From positions 1-10,995 of the forward strand of contig NYTG01000091.1 in the NCBI GenBank assembly GCA_002683395.1: DNA of 10,995 nucleotides, in the 5' to 3' direction. The notes below the pieces were generated by a model, which had not been told where the DNA came from, did not search any database, and saw only the letters and a list, made by a program, of their open reading frames with translations. Origin of the DNA: Halieaceae bacterium. GTDB lineage: Bacteria > Pseudomonadota > Gammaproteobacteria > Pseudomonadales > Halieaceae. How positions within the stretch are numbered: position 1 is the first letter of the stretch; each line of letters opens with the position of its first letter. Made by a program: the position numbers and the translations under genes. Positions 1-7,146 of the stretch are shown piece by piece.

Positions 1-208
1 GCCCAATCGGCCCCAAAAGCCGATTAATAAATGGCTTCAGGAGATGAGAATTCCCCCGTGGTGGCGGCGCCATCTGCCTGTTTTTGAAGTAGAAAATAAT
101 CCAGTGTGGTTGCTCCCCGTGGGTCCTCTTGCCGGTCTGGCGGCGTCTCCCGACGCGCTGACTGAAGCCGGCTTGAAACCCGTTTGGCGCGTTTCTGCAT
201 CAGTTTGA
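1..208 (+). CDS. tilS: tRNA(Ile)-lysidine synthase TilS, C-terminal end (5' truncated by window edge)
   Basis: Reading frame 2 is open from the left edge to a TGA at 206-208 and gives 68 residues with no start codon, so the gene begins outside the window. About ten residues in, the peptide reads NKWLQEMRIPPWWRRHLPVF, followed by a stretch ending in WLLPVGPLAG. This is the pattern of the TilS C-terminal substrate-binding domain (K-x-x-Q-E-x-x-[IV]-P-P-W-x-R, then an aliphatic strand). TilS attaches lysine to the wobble cytidine of the AUA-reading tRNA-Ile, making lysidine; its ATP-pyrophosphatase catalytic domain would lie upstream, out of view. tilS directly before pyrG-kdsA-eno is the Pseudomonas-type order, which supports the call. 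A 74-codon ATG-started frame on the opposite strand (24-248) is a shadow of this gene. The identification rests on a short domain but motif and synteny agree. Confidence 0.85.
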   Translation, partial: PNRPQKPINKWLQEMRIPPWWRRHLPVFEVENNPVWLLPVGPLAGLAASPDALTEAGLKPVWRVSASV

Positions 209-209
209 A

Positions 210-238
210 TTGAGCCCGGCTGGGCTTCCTGTTAGACT
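210..238 (+). promoter_or_regulatory. Candidate sigma-70 promoter for pyrG and the downstream block
   Basis: TTGAGC (210-215) and TAGACT (233-238) are each 4/6 matches to the -35 and -10 consensus and are separated by exactly 17 bases. They lie just after the tilS stop, about 75 bases upstream of the pyrG start. The spacer overlaps a small inverted repeat (AGCCC 213-217, GGGCT 222-226), which could instead be a weak terminator for tilS. Assigned by eye only; transcription may simply read through from tilS. Confidence 0.3.
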
Positions 239-313
239 GATCGTCCATCGGATAGGCATTCCCGAGAGGCGTTCAAACAGACGTCCGGGTAGTCTTTCGC
301 TTTGGTGGAATCC

Positions 314-1957
314 ATGACGAGATATGTGTTCGTTACTGGCGGTGTTGTGTCTTCCCTGGGAAAGGGGATCGCTGCCGCCTCCCTGGCTGCTGTGCTTGAA
401 GCGCGCGGCCTGAAGGTCACCCTTCTTAAGCTTGATCCCTATATTAACGTTGACCCTGGCACGATGAGTCCGTTCCAGCACGGTGAGGTTTTTGTCACCG
501 ATGACGGCGCCGAAACAGACTTGGATCTGGGGCACTACGAGCGCTTTACCCGAACGGTGATGAGCCGCGCAAATAATTTTACGGCAGGCCGGGTATACGA
601 TGCCGTGTTGCGCAAGGAGCGACGCGGTGACTATCTGGGAGGGACCGTTCAGGTCATTCCGCACATTACCGACGAGATTAAACGGCGAGTCGTTGAGGGG
701 GCGGGCGATGCCGAGGTGGCCGTGATCGAAGTGGGCGGTACCGCTGGAGATATCGAAAGCCAACCGTTCCTAGAAGCTGTGCGCCAATTGAAGCTGGAGC
801 TGGGGTCGGCGAACGCACTGCTGATGCATCTGACCCTGATCCCCTATATCCCAACAGCCGGTGAGATCAAAACGAAGCCCACCCAGCACTCGGTAAAGGA
901 GTTGCGTTCGATTGGCTTGCAGCCCGAAGTCTTGCTATGCCGGTGTTCGGTCGAAGTAGACGAAGGTGCTCGCCGTAAAATCTCGCTTTTTACGAATGTC
1001 GAGGAGCGTGCGGTCATCCCGCTGATGGATGCGGCTTCTATTTATCAGATCCCGGGCCATCTGAAAGAGAGCGGTCTCGACGATTACATTCTTGAGCGCT
1101 TTGGGCTGACCCAGCCATCCGCTGATCTTTCCGAATGGGAGGACGTGGTGCGGCGCGAGTTTAGCCAGCGTCAGGGCGTTGTGCGGGTTGGCATGGTGGG
1201 CAAGTATGTTGATTTGGTTGACGCGTATAAATCACTCAATGAGGCCTTGGATCACGCCGGGCTGCAAACCGACACTCGGGTCGAAATTGAATACATCGAT
1301 GCTGAGGAGATCGAAGCCCGGGGGGTCGGGCTACTGTCGCATCTGAATGCGATTTTGGTTCCCGGCGGCTTCGGTGACCGCGGTATTCAGGGCAAGATTG
1401 AAGCCGTGCGGTACGCCCGTGAGCAGGGCATTCCCTTCCTGGGTATTTGCCTGGGCATGCACATGGCACTGATCGAGTACGCCCGCAATGTCTGTGGTCT
1501 GGAGGGCGCCCACTCCACAGAGATGCAGACGGATACTCCCCATCCGATTATCGCCCTGATCACCGAATGGCAAACGGCCGATGGTGAGGTTGAACAGCGC
1601 TCGGAACAGTCAGATCTCGGCGGCACGATGCGCCTTGGCGCTCAGCCCTGTCAGCTGGTCACTGGCACACGCACTCAGGCCATCTACGCCGCAGAGGAGA
1701 TCTCCGAGCGGCATCGGCATCGGTACGAGGTGAACAGCAACTACGTGGCGCGGCTGGAAGAGGCCGGTATGAAGATGAGCGGCTGGTCTCTTGATGGAGA
1801 GCTGGTCGAGATCATCGAGTTGCCCGCACATCCCTGGTTCTTTGCATGCCAGTTTCACCCTGAGTTCAAATCCCGTCCGCGGGGCGGACATCCGCTGTTC
1901 TCCAGCTTCATCGAGGCGGCTTTGGCTGCGTCTCGGCAGTGTGGTGATGCCGCGTGA
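314..1957 (+). CDS. pyrG: CTP synthase (glutamine-hydrolysing)
   Basis: PyrG makes CTP from UTP, ATP and glutamine, the last step of de novo pyrimidine nucleotide synthesis, in the cytoplasm. The protein has 547 residues (E. coli 545). It opens with TRYVFVTGGVVSSLGKGI, the nucleotide-binding loop of the N-terminal amidoligase domain (about 1-267). The C-terminal class I glutamine amidotransferase domain (about 290-540) has the nucleophile Cys379 in GICLGMH and the triad partners His515 and Glu517 in QFHPEF, the same numbers as in E. coli. An in-frame TTG lies four codons upstream (302), but the ATG at 314 is preceded by GGTGGA at 304-309 with good spacing and matches the family N-terminus, so I chose it. 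The stop overlaps the kdsA start by 4 bases. No attenuator of the Gram-positive pyrG type is visible upstream. Confidence 0.98.
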   Translation: MTRYVFVTGGVVSSLGKGIAAASLAAVLEARGLKVTLLKLDPYINVDPGTMSPFQHGEVFVTDDGAETDLDLGHYERFTRTVMSRANNFTAGRVYDAVLRKERRGDYLGGTVQVIPHITDEIKRRVVEGAGDAEVAVIEVGGTAGDIESQPFLEAVRQLKLELGSANALLMHLTLIPYIPTAGEIKTKPTQHSVKELRSIGLQPEVLLCRCSVEVDEGARRKISLFTNVEERAVIPLMDAASIYQIPGHLKESGLDDYILERFGLTQPSADLSEWEDVVRREFSQRQGVVRVGMVGKYVDLVDAYKSLNEALDHAGLQTDTRVEIEYIDAEEIEARGVGLLSHLNAILVPGGFGDRGIQGKIEAVRYAREQGIPFLGICLGMHMALIEYARNVCGLEGAHSTEMQTDTPHPIIALITEWQTADGEVEQRSEQSDLGGTMRLGAQPCQLVTGTRTQAIYAAEEISERHRHRYEVNSNYVARLEEAGMKMSGWSLDGELVEIIELPAHPWFFACQFHPEFKSRPRGGHPLFSSFIEAALAASRQCGDAA

Positions 1958-2811
1958 AGGGATCGCATCGCGCGCTAGAGGTGGCGGGCCGGACCTTCGC
2001 CAACGACCAGCCTTTAGTGCTGATCGGGGGTATCAACGTGCTCGAGAGCCGCGACTTGGCGCTGGCGAGTGCCGAGGAATATGTGCGGGTTTGTGATCGC
2101 CTTGCGCTGCCTTATGTCTTTAAGGCGTCTTTTGATAAGGCCAACCGGTCATCCACCCACTCTTTTCGCGGCCCGGGCCTCGAAGAGGGACTGAAGATAC
2201 TTGCCGAGGTCAAAGAGACCTATAGCGTGCCGGTACTCACCGATATTCACTCCCCTGAGCAGGCTCAGCCGGCTGCCGAGGTGTGTGACATCCTGCAGCT
2301 GCCGGCGTTTTTAGCGCGGCAGACGGATCTGGTCGAGGCGATGGCGCGAACGGATGCCGCGATCAATATCAAGAAACCGCAGTTTCTGAGCCCTGAGCAA
2401 ATGGTCAATGTGGTGGCAAAGTTTCGAGAATGTGGCAACGATCGGTTGATGATTTGTGAGCGAGGCAGCAGCTTTGGCTACGACAATCTGGTGGTCGATA
2501 TGCTGGGCTTTGAGGTCATGCGCGACGTGACATCAGGATGCCCCCTGATTTTTGATGTCACCCACTCACTGCAGCGCCGCGATCCGGGTGACGCCGCCTC
2601 GGGTGGCCGCCGCGAGCAGGTTCTCAAGCTGGCCAAAGCCGGCGTCGCAATGGGGATCGCCGGCCTGTTTCTTGAGGCACACCCAGATCCTGATCGGGCG
2701 CTATGCGACGGCCCGAGCGCGCTGCCTCTAGGGCAACTCGAGCCTTTTCTGGAGCAGATAAAAGCCGTGGATGCCTTGGTGAAATCGCAGCCTGATCTGG
2801 CAATTCACTGA
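1954..2811 (+). CDS. kdsA: 3-deoxy-8-phosphooctulonate synthase (KDO-8-P synthase)
   Basis: KdsA condenses phosphoenolpyruvate with arabinose-5-phosphate to KDO-8-phosphate, the committed step towards the KDO sugar of the lipopolysaccharide inner core. The 285-residue product (E. coli 284) is a single TIM barrel with the family blocks GGINVLESRD (25-34), FKASFDKANRSS, RGPGLEEG, QLPAFLARQTDLV, KKPQFLSPEQM, GYDNLVVDMLGF, FDVTHSLQ and EAHPDPDRALCDGPSALP. Asn28 sits where metal-dependent KDO8P synthases carry Cys (E. coli Asn26), so this should be the metal-independent class. The start is GTG at 1954, overlapping the pyrG stop as GTGA, with GGTG at 1943-1946 as a possible ribosome-binding site; the nearby ATG at 1947 is out of frame. 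Translation is probably coupled to pyrG. Enolase, encoded next, makes its co-substrate PEP. Confidence 0.98.
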   Translation: MKGSHRALEVAGRTFANDQPLVLIGGINVLESRDLALASAEEYVRVCDRLALPYVFKASFDKANRSSTHSFRGPGLEEGLKILAEVKETYSVPVLTDIHSPEQAQPAAEVCDILQLPAFLARQTDLVEAMARTDAAINIKKPQFLSPEQMVNVVAKFRECGNDRLMICERGSSFGYDNLVVDMLGFEVMRDVTSGCPLIFDVTHSLQRRDPGDAASGGRREQVLKLAKAGVAMGIAGLFLEAHPDPDRALCDGPSALPLGQLEPFLEQIKAVDALVKSQPDLAIH

Positions 2812-2834
2812 ACCCCAATAAAAGGAACTGTAGT

Positions 2835-4124
2835 GTGAGCGAGATCGTCGATGTGCGTGCTTTTGAGGTGTTGGACTCCCGTGGGAATCCGACCGTGATG
2901 GCCGAGGTCACATTGAATGATGACAGTATGGGCAGCGCCTGCGCGCCCTCGGGCGCGAGTACCGGAACCCGCGAAGCCCTGGAGCTGCGCGACGGCGATA
3001 CCTCGCGTTATTTAGGTAAGGGTGTGCAAACGGCTGTCGGCCATGTGAATGGTCCGATCCGGGAGTTGCTCATGGGTCACGACGCGCTTGACCAGAGTAA
3101 CGTTGATCAGCGAATGATTGCAGCCGATGGCACAGACAACAAGGCACAATTCGGTGCCAATGCCATTCTGGCGGTGTCGCTGGCAGCGGCCAAAGCGGCG
3201 GCGCTGTCGGCAAAGAAGCCGCTTTATCAACATATCGCAGAGCTTGCGGGATGCACTGCCCTGTCTTTGCCAGTGCCCATGATGAATATTCTTAACGGCG
3301 GAGAGCACGCTGATAACAACGTGGATATTCAGGAGTTCATGATTCAGCCCGTGTCGGCGAGCAGTTTTGCCGAGGCGCTGCGAATGGGTGCAGAGATTTT
3401 TCATCACCTGAAGACAGTGCTGTCAGGTAGAGGGCTGGCCACTGCGGTGGGAGATGAAGGCGGTTTTGCACCAGATCTGCCCTCGAATGCAGCGGCACTG
3501 GAGATTATCGGTGAAGCGGTGGCCAATGCCGGGTATGTGCTGGGTGAAGACATCACGCTTGCACTGGATTGTGCCGCCTCGGAGTTTTTCCGTGACGGCC
3601 GTTACCACCTGCAGGGGGACGGCGTTGATTATGACAGTGCAGGTTTCGCTGATTACCTCGCCACTTTGACCACACAGTATCCCATCGTCTCAATCGAGGA
3701 CGGCCTCGATGAGTCAGATTGGGCGGGCTGGGCAGTGCTTACTGAAAAGCTGGGAGATCGTATCCAGCTAGTGGGAGATGATCTGTTTGTTACCAACACC
3801 GAGATCCTGAAGCGAGGCATTGACGACGGCATTGCCAACTCTATTTTGATCAAGTTCAACCAGATTGGATCGCTCACTGAGACCCTTGACGCGATTGCGA
3901 TGGCCAAAGCGGCGGGCTACACCGCTGTGATTTCACATCGCTCGGGCGAGACTGAGGATGCCACCATCGCTGATTTGGCGGTGGGTACGGGAGCGGGGCA
4001 AATCAAAACGGGCTCACTGTGCCGCTCGGATCGAGTGGCAAAATATAACCGGTTACTGCGAATAGAGGCGGAGCTTGGCCTGACTGCGCCCTATCCGGGC
4101 CGGGATATCTTGACGAGGGGCTGA
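2835..4124 (+). CDS. eno: Enolase (phosphopyruvate hydratase)
   Basis: Enolase interconverts 2-phosphoglycerate and phosphoenolpyruvate in glycolysis and gluconeogenesis; in many Proteobacteria it is also a degradosome component. The product has 429 residues (E. coli 432). Visible active-site elements are SGASTGTREALELRDGD near the N-terminus, GGEHADNNVDIQEFMIQP, the catalytic acid/base pair Glu208 (VGDEGG) and Lys340 (LIKFNQ), the Mg ligands Asp245, Glu288 and Asp315, and the SHRSGETED loop. The C-terminal block TGSLCRSDRVAKYN has Cys where E. coli has Ser, as I recall for Pseudomonas enolase. The GTG start at 2835 is preceded by AAGGA (2822-2826) at 8-base spacing and gives the normal MSEIVDVRAFEVLDSRGNPT N-terminus. 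It follows kdsA after 23 bases, and its TGA shares one base with the ftsB ATG. Confidence 0.98.
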   Translation: MSEIVDVRAFEVLDSRGNPTVMAEVTLNDDSMGSACAPSGASTGTREALELRDGDTSRYLGKGVQTAVGHVNGPIRELLMGHDALDQSNVDQRMIAADGTDNKAQFGANAILAVSLAAAKAAALSAKKPLYQHIAELAGCTALSLPVPMMNILNGGEHADNNVDIQEFMIQPVSASSFAEALRMGAEIFHHLKTVLSGRGLATAVGDEGGFAPDLPSNAAALEIIGEAVANAGYVLGEDITLALDCAASEFFRDGRYHLQGDGVDYDSAGFADYLATLTTQYPIVSIEDGLDESDWAGWAVLTEKLGDRIQLVGDDLFVTNTEILKRGIDDGIANSILIKFNQIGSLTETLDAIAMAKAAGYTAVISHRSGETEDATIADLAVGTGAGQIKTGSLCRSDRVAKYNRLLRIEAELGLTAPYPGRDILTRG

Positions 4125-4408
4125 TGCGCTGGCTCATAGGCGGGCTGTTGAGTCTTTTTCTGTTGCTGCAGTATCGGCTGTGGTTCGCCGAGGGTGGGCT
4201 CGCGGAGGCCAGTCGCCTCAGTGCGCAACTTGAAGAGGCAGAAATCGAAAATGCCGAATTGTCCGCCCGCAATGAATCGCTGACCCGTGAGGTCATGGCC
4301 CTTCAGGGCGGCACTGAGGCAGTGGAAAAAAATGCCAGAGAAAACCTTGGCCTTATCAAGGAAGGCGAGGTCTATTATCAGTTTGTCGAGGAGCCCGAGT
4401 CGCCATGA
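4124..4408 (+). CDS. ftsB: Cell division protein FtsB
   Basis: FtsB is a small bitopic inner-membrane protein that joins FtsL and FtsQ in the divisome and helps activate septal peptidoglycan synthesis by FtsWI. The 94-residue product (E. coli 103) has a very short cytoplasmic N-terminus, one membrane segment (about 3-20, ending LQYRLWF), a periplasmic coiled coil rich in Glu, Leu and Ala (about 28-60), and the family signature of a Gly-Gly turn (62-63) followed by EAVEKNARENLGLIKEGEVYY. The start ATG overlaps the eno stop by one base and GAGGGG lies just upstream. The stop overlaps the ispD start as ATGA. The eno-ftsB-ispD-ispF order is widespread in gammaproteobacteria and agrees with the call. 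Confidence 0.95.
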   Translation: MRWLIGGLLSLFLLLQYRLWFAEGGLAEASRLSAQLEEAEIENAELSARNESLTREVMALQGGTEAVEKNARENLGLIKEGEVYYQFVEEPESP

Positions 4409-5103
4409 ACAGTATCTGGGCGGTGGTGCCGGCGGCCGGTTCGAGTCGTCGCCTTGGGGGTGAGATCCCCAAGCAATACCGGGAGATCGCGGGCGTTCCC
4501 TTGCTGGAGCATACCCTGCGAGCGCTGCTAGAAAGCCCCGAGATCCGGGGGATCGTGGTGGCGCTGGATCCGTCTGATCGGCGAGCCGACGCCATCGATA
4601 GCTTGGCAGATGTGCGAGTGCAGACTTTGCCGGGTGGTGCAGAACGCGCACATTCCGTGATGGCAGGCCTGCAATGGCTGTCTCAGCAGGCCAACAAGGA
4701 TGACTGGGTGCTGGTGCACGATGCCGCTCGTCCCTGTCTCCCGCTTGAGGCGCTTACGTCGCTCATTGGCAGGGCGCGCGAGCTGGGTGAAGGCGTTATT
4801 CTTGCAGAGCCCGTTGCCGACACCCTCAAGGAGGTGGCGGTTGATGGTCAGGTGACCGGCACTGTTGATCGCCAGACCCTGTGGCGAGCACAAACGCCGC
4901 AACTGTTTCCGCTCTTCGCTCTCCATACAGCGCTGGCCCGTTGCCTCGAAGACGGCTTGTCGGTGACCGATGAAGCGATGGCTATGGAGCGTGCGGGAGA
5001 ATCAGTCCACGTTTTGAGAGGCCCTTCGAGTAACATCAAGGTGACGGTTGAGGCAGATCTTGCCTTCGCGGATTGGGTGCTCAGAACCAAGGGAGGCCAC
5101 TGA
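4405..5103 (+). CDS. ispD: 2-C-methyl-D-erythritol 4-phosphate cytidylyltransferase
   Basis: IspD transfers CMP from CTP to methylerythritol 4-phosphate, the third step of the MEP isoprenoid pathway. The 232-residue product (E. coli 236) has the nucleotidyltransferase loop PAAGSSRRLGG (9-19) with PKQY (22-25), the LVHDAARP motif with Asp106 (same number as E. coli), TVDRQTLWRAQTPQ with Arg156 and Thr164, TDEA (188-191), and the substrate-binding Lys212 in SNIKVT. The start is ATG at 4405, overlapping the ftsB stop by 4 bases, which suggests coupled translation. One base separates its stop from the ispF start. Its CTP substrate is the product of PyrG, encoded at the start of the same block. 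Confidence 0.97.
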   Translation: MNSIWAVVPAAGSSRRLGGEIPKQYREIAGVPLLEHTLRALLESPEIRGIVVALDPSDRRADAIDSLADVRVQTLPGGAERAHSVMAGLQWLSQQANKDDWVLVHDAARPCLPLEALTSLIGRARELGEGVILAEPVADTLKEVAVDGQVTGTVDRQTLWRAQTPQLFPLFALHTALARCLEDGLSVTDEAMAMERAGESVHVLRGPSSNIKVTVEADLAFADWVLRTKGGH

Positions 5104-5104
5104 C

Positions 5105-5593
5105 ATGATGCGCATTGGGCACGGTTACGACGTACACGCTTTCGCGGAGGGGGACTTCGTGATGCTGGGTGGTGTTCGAATTCCATGCGACTTCGGTTTG
5201 GTGGCGCATTCTGATGGCGATGTGGCACTCCATGCGCTGTGCGATGCTCTGCTAGGTGCAGCCGGTTTGGGTGATATCGGCTCCCACTTTCCCGATACTG
5301 ACGCGGCCTTTCTCGGCGTTGACAGTAGAGAGCTGTTGCGGACGGTTGTGGGTCAGCTGCTTGAGGCGGGGTGGGAAGTAGGTAACGTTGACGTGACAGT
5401 GATCGCTCAGACCCCTCGGCTCAGTGAACACATCTCCGAGATGTGTACCAATATCGCCGCTGACCTGCGCATCGAGACTGATCGGGTCAATGTCAAAGCC
5501 ACCACGACTGAGCAGCTTGGCTTTGTGGGCCGTAAAGAGGGTATCGCCAGCCATGCTGTCGCACTGCTGATTCAAGCGGGCGCGGGGGCATGA
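5105..5593 (+). CDS. ispF: 2-C-methyl-D-erythritol 2,4-cyclodiphosphate synthase
   Basis: IspF cyclises CDP-methylerythritol 2-phosphate to methylerythritol 2,4-cyclodiphosphate with loss of CMP, two steps after IspD; the enzyme is a trimer with a zinc site between subunits. The 162-residue product (E. coli 159) shows the zinc ligands Asp9 and His11 in GHGYDVHAF and His43 in HSDGDVALHALCDALLGA, then GDIGSHFPDTD, and near the C-terminus TTTEQLGFVGRKEGI (Thr-Thr-Thr-Glu at 133-136). A longer frame opens at 5048, but GGGAGG at 5091-5096 sits 8 bases before the ATG at 5105, which gives the family N-terminus; the next ATG at 5108 is also possible. The stop overlaps the pcm start as ATGA. In the usual gammaproteobacterial order truD and surE would come next; they are not here. 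Confidence 0.97.
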   Translation: MMRIGHGYDVHAFAEGDFVMLGGVRIPCDFGLVAHSDGDVALHALCDALLGAAGLGDIGSHFPDTDAAFLGVDSRELLRTVVGQLLEAGWEVGNVDVTVIAQTPRLSEHISEMCTNIAADLRIETDRVNVKATTTEQLGFVGRKEGIASHAVALLIQAGAGA

Positions 5594-6243
5594 GCCGACA
5601 GGGCATCGGCATGACCTCCCAGCGAACGCGGGAGCGACTGATACAGCGCTTGATGGACCAGGGTATTACGCGGTTTGAAGTGCTTGAGGCGATACGCAGC
5701 GTGCCCCGGCACCTTTTTGTTGATGAGGCGCTCGCGCATCGCTCCTACGAAGACACCGCATTACCGATTGGCTATGGTCAGACATTGTCGCAACCCTATG
5801 TGGTGGCCAAAATGAGCGAGTTAGCGCTGGCTCATGGCCGTCCTAAAAAAGTGCTCGAGCTCGGGAGTGGCTCGGGCTATCAAACAGCGATTCTGGCCAG
5901 TTTGGTCGACGAGATCTGCGCGATTGAGCGAATCAAACCACTCATGGAGCGTGCGCGTCAGCAGCTGCGCGGGCTGCGGATCCGCAACGTTCGACTGCGC
6001 CACGGAGATGGCTTGGAAGGGTGGCCCAGTGAAGCGCCTTTTGATTTGATTTTGGGTGCCGCCGCACCCGAGCAGATTCCGCCGATGCTGCTTGAGCAGT
6101 TAGCCCCCGGGGGGCGCATGATTATGCCGGTCGGTGGCCAGCGCCAGAAATTGATCATGGTGACGGCCACGCCCGATGGATTTGACGAGGAGATCATTGA
6201 AGAGGTCAACTTCGTCCCGATGATCAGCGGGGTGGCCCGTTGA
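5590..6243 (+). CDS. pcm: Protein-L-isoaspartate O-methyltransferase
   Basis: Pcm methylates L-isoaspartyl residues that arise by spontaneous damage of Asn and Asp, starting their repair, with S-adenosylmethionine as donor. The 217-residue product (E. coli 208) has VPRHLFVDEALAHRSYEDTALPIG, the GQTLSQPY active-site segment (Ser67), the SAM-binding motif VLELGSGSGYQTAIL (from about 88; Ser replaces the usual Thr in G-T-G-S-G), RHGDGLEGW, LAPGGRMIMPVGG, and the C-terminal VNFVPMISG. The ATG at 5590 overlaps the ispF stop by 4 bases. A second in-frame ATG at 5611 would give MTSQRTRERL, which is the start of the Pseudomonas protein as I recall it, so the true start could be either. pcm normally follows surE, whose product is a nucleotidase; surE is missing here. 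Confidence 0.96.
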   Translation: MSRQGIGMTSQRTRERLIQRLMDQGITRFEVLEAIRSVPRHLFVDEALAHRSYEDTALPIGYGQTLSQPYVVAKMSELALAHGRPKKVLELGSGSGYQTAILASLVDEICAIERIKPLMERARQQLRGLRIRNVRLRHGDGLEGWPSEAPFDLILGAAAPEQIPPMLLEQLAPGGRMIMPVGGQRQKLIMVTATPDGFDEEIIEEVNFVPMISGVAR

Positions 6244-7145
6244 GGCAGCCTTTGGCAGGAATATTTGCTCGGGGCCTGGCGATGGGCATGGCAGACATCG
6301 TACCGGGCGTCTCGGGCGGAACGATCGCGCTGATTACCGGTATTTATGAGCGCTTGCTGAGTGCCATTGTGGCCGCTGACGCTGAAGCCGTCGTGCTGTT
6401 GCTGAGAGGGCGATGGCGAGCACTGTGGTTCCGACTCGACGGGGCGTTTCTCACGGTGCTGTTGTTCGGCATCCTGACAGCGATTTTTTCGATGGCATCG
6501 GGTATCCACTGGCTGCTGAGCCACTATCCGCAGCCACTCTGGGCATTTTTCTCAGGGCTGATATTGATCAGCGCCGTGCTACTGCTGCGTGATGAAGTGA
6601 CGCTGACTCGCCCAGATCGCCTGGTCGGCTTTACGGTCGGCGTTTGTATAGCAGTGGGTGCGGCATTGATGCCCCCAGTGCCCTTTCTTGCGGGGCTTCC
6701 CGGTTTATTTTTTGCCGGTGCCATCGCGATTTGCGCGATGATTCTCCCGGGGATATCGGGCAGTTTTATACTGGTATTGATGGGAATGTATGAACCCGTA
6801 TTGTCAGCGATTAAGACCGTACAAGTGACCGAATTGCTGACGCTGGCGGCGGGGTGCGTCACGGGCCTTGTGCTGTTTGCGCGATTACTGGACCGCATTC
6901 TGAAATCCTATCGCGCGCTTGCTATGGCGTTTTTGAGCGGTGTGCTGATGGGGTCTCTGGTCGCCGTATGGCCCTGGCGGGTAAAGGTGTTGATTGAGTC
7001 AGGCGCTGACGCATTGACAGTGATGCGGCCAGTATTGCCCGGAGCCGTGTTCCAGCCGCAACTGGGTGTGTGTGTAGCCAGTTTTTTTGCGGGCCTGTTT
7101 CTGGTTTGGAGCGTGCAGCGGCTCGCCTTACAGAGGGATGTCTAG
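6240..7145 (+). CDS. popT: DUF368 family membrane protein, probable polyprenyl-phosphate (undecaprenyl-phosphate) transporter PopT
   Basis: The 301-residue product is a hydrophobic polytopic membrane protein of the DUF368 family. Its N-terminal block GLAMGMADIVPGVSGGTIAL with GIYERLLSAI (about 12-43) is diagnostic, and a second related copy, ILPGISGSFILVLMGMYEPVLSAI, begins at 168, so the protein is an internal duplication of two membrane bundles. DUF368 proteins of Vibrio cholerae and Staphylococcus aureus have been shown to recycle undecaprenyl phosphate across the cytoplasmic membrane alongside DedA proteins; the role here is by family membership. The start is TTG at 6240, overlapping the pcm stop as TTGA, with GGGGTGG at 6229-6235; no better start gives the conserved N-terminus. 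One base separates its stop from nlpD. Its place between pcm and nlpD is not part of the E. coli or Pseudomonas order. Confidence 0.88.
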   Translation: MRQPLAGIFARGLAMGMADIVPGVSGGTIALITGIYERLLSAIVAADAEAVVLLLRGRWRALWFRLDGAFLTVLLFGILTAIFSMASGIHWLLSHYPQPLWAFFSGLILISAVLLLRDEVTLTRPDRLVGFTVGVCIAVGAALMPPVPFLAGLPGLFFAGAIAICAMILPGISGSFILVLMGMYEPVLSAIKTVQVTELLTLAAGCVTGLVLFARLLDRILKSYRALAMAFLSGVLMGSLVAVWPWRVKVLIESGADALTVMRPVLPGAVFQPQLGVCVASFFAGLFLVWSVQRLALQRDV

Positions 7146-7146
7146 C

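Noticed and set aside
5..25. Perfect 7-bp inverted repeat AATCGGC / GCCGATT, terminator-like
   Set aside because: It lies inside the tilS coding frame and has no T tract on either side; probably chance.
24..248. 74-codon minus-strand ORF, charged and protein-like, before pyrG
   Set aside because: It has no convincing ribosome-binding site and lies opposite a recognisable TilS C-terminus on the plus strand.
200..763. 187-codon minus-strand ORF opposite the start of pyrG
   Set aside because: Antisense to a highly conserved gene, no recognisable domain, no start signal; a shadow of biased codon use.
4091..4651. 186-codon minus-strand ORF across eno, ftsB and ispD
   Set aside because: It runs opposite three well-supported genes and its translation resembles no known family.
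5048..5104. Longer ispF start at 5048
   Set aside because: It would extend 19 residues into ispD; the ATG at 5105 has GGGAGG at 8-base spacing and gives the conserved N-terminus.
7087..7146. Longer nlpD start at 7087 overlapping the DUF368 gene
   Set aside because: It would put about 20 residues with a charged, Cys-containing segment before the signal peptide; the GTG at 7147 has a well-spaced ribosome-binding site and gives a normal lipoprotein leader.
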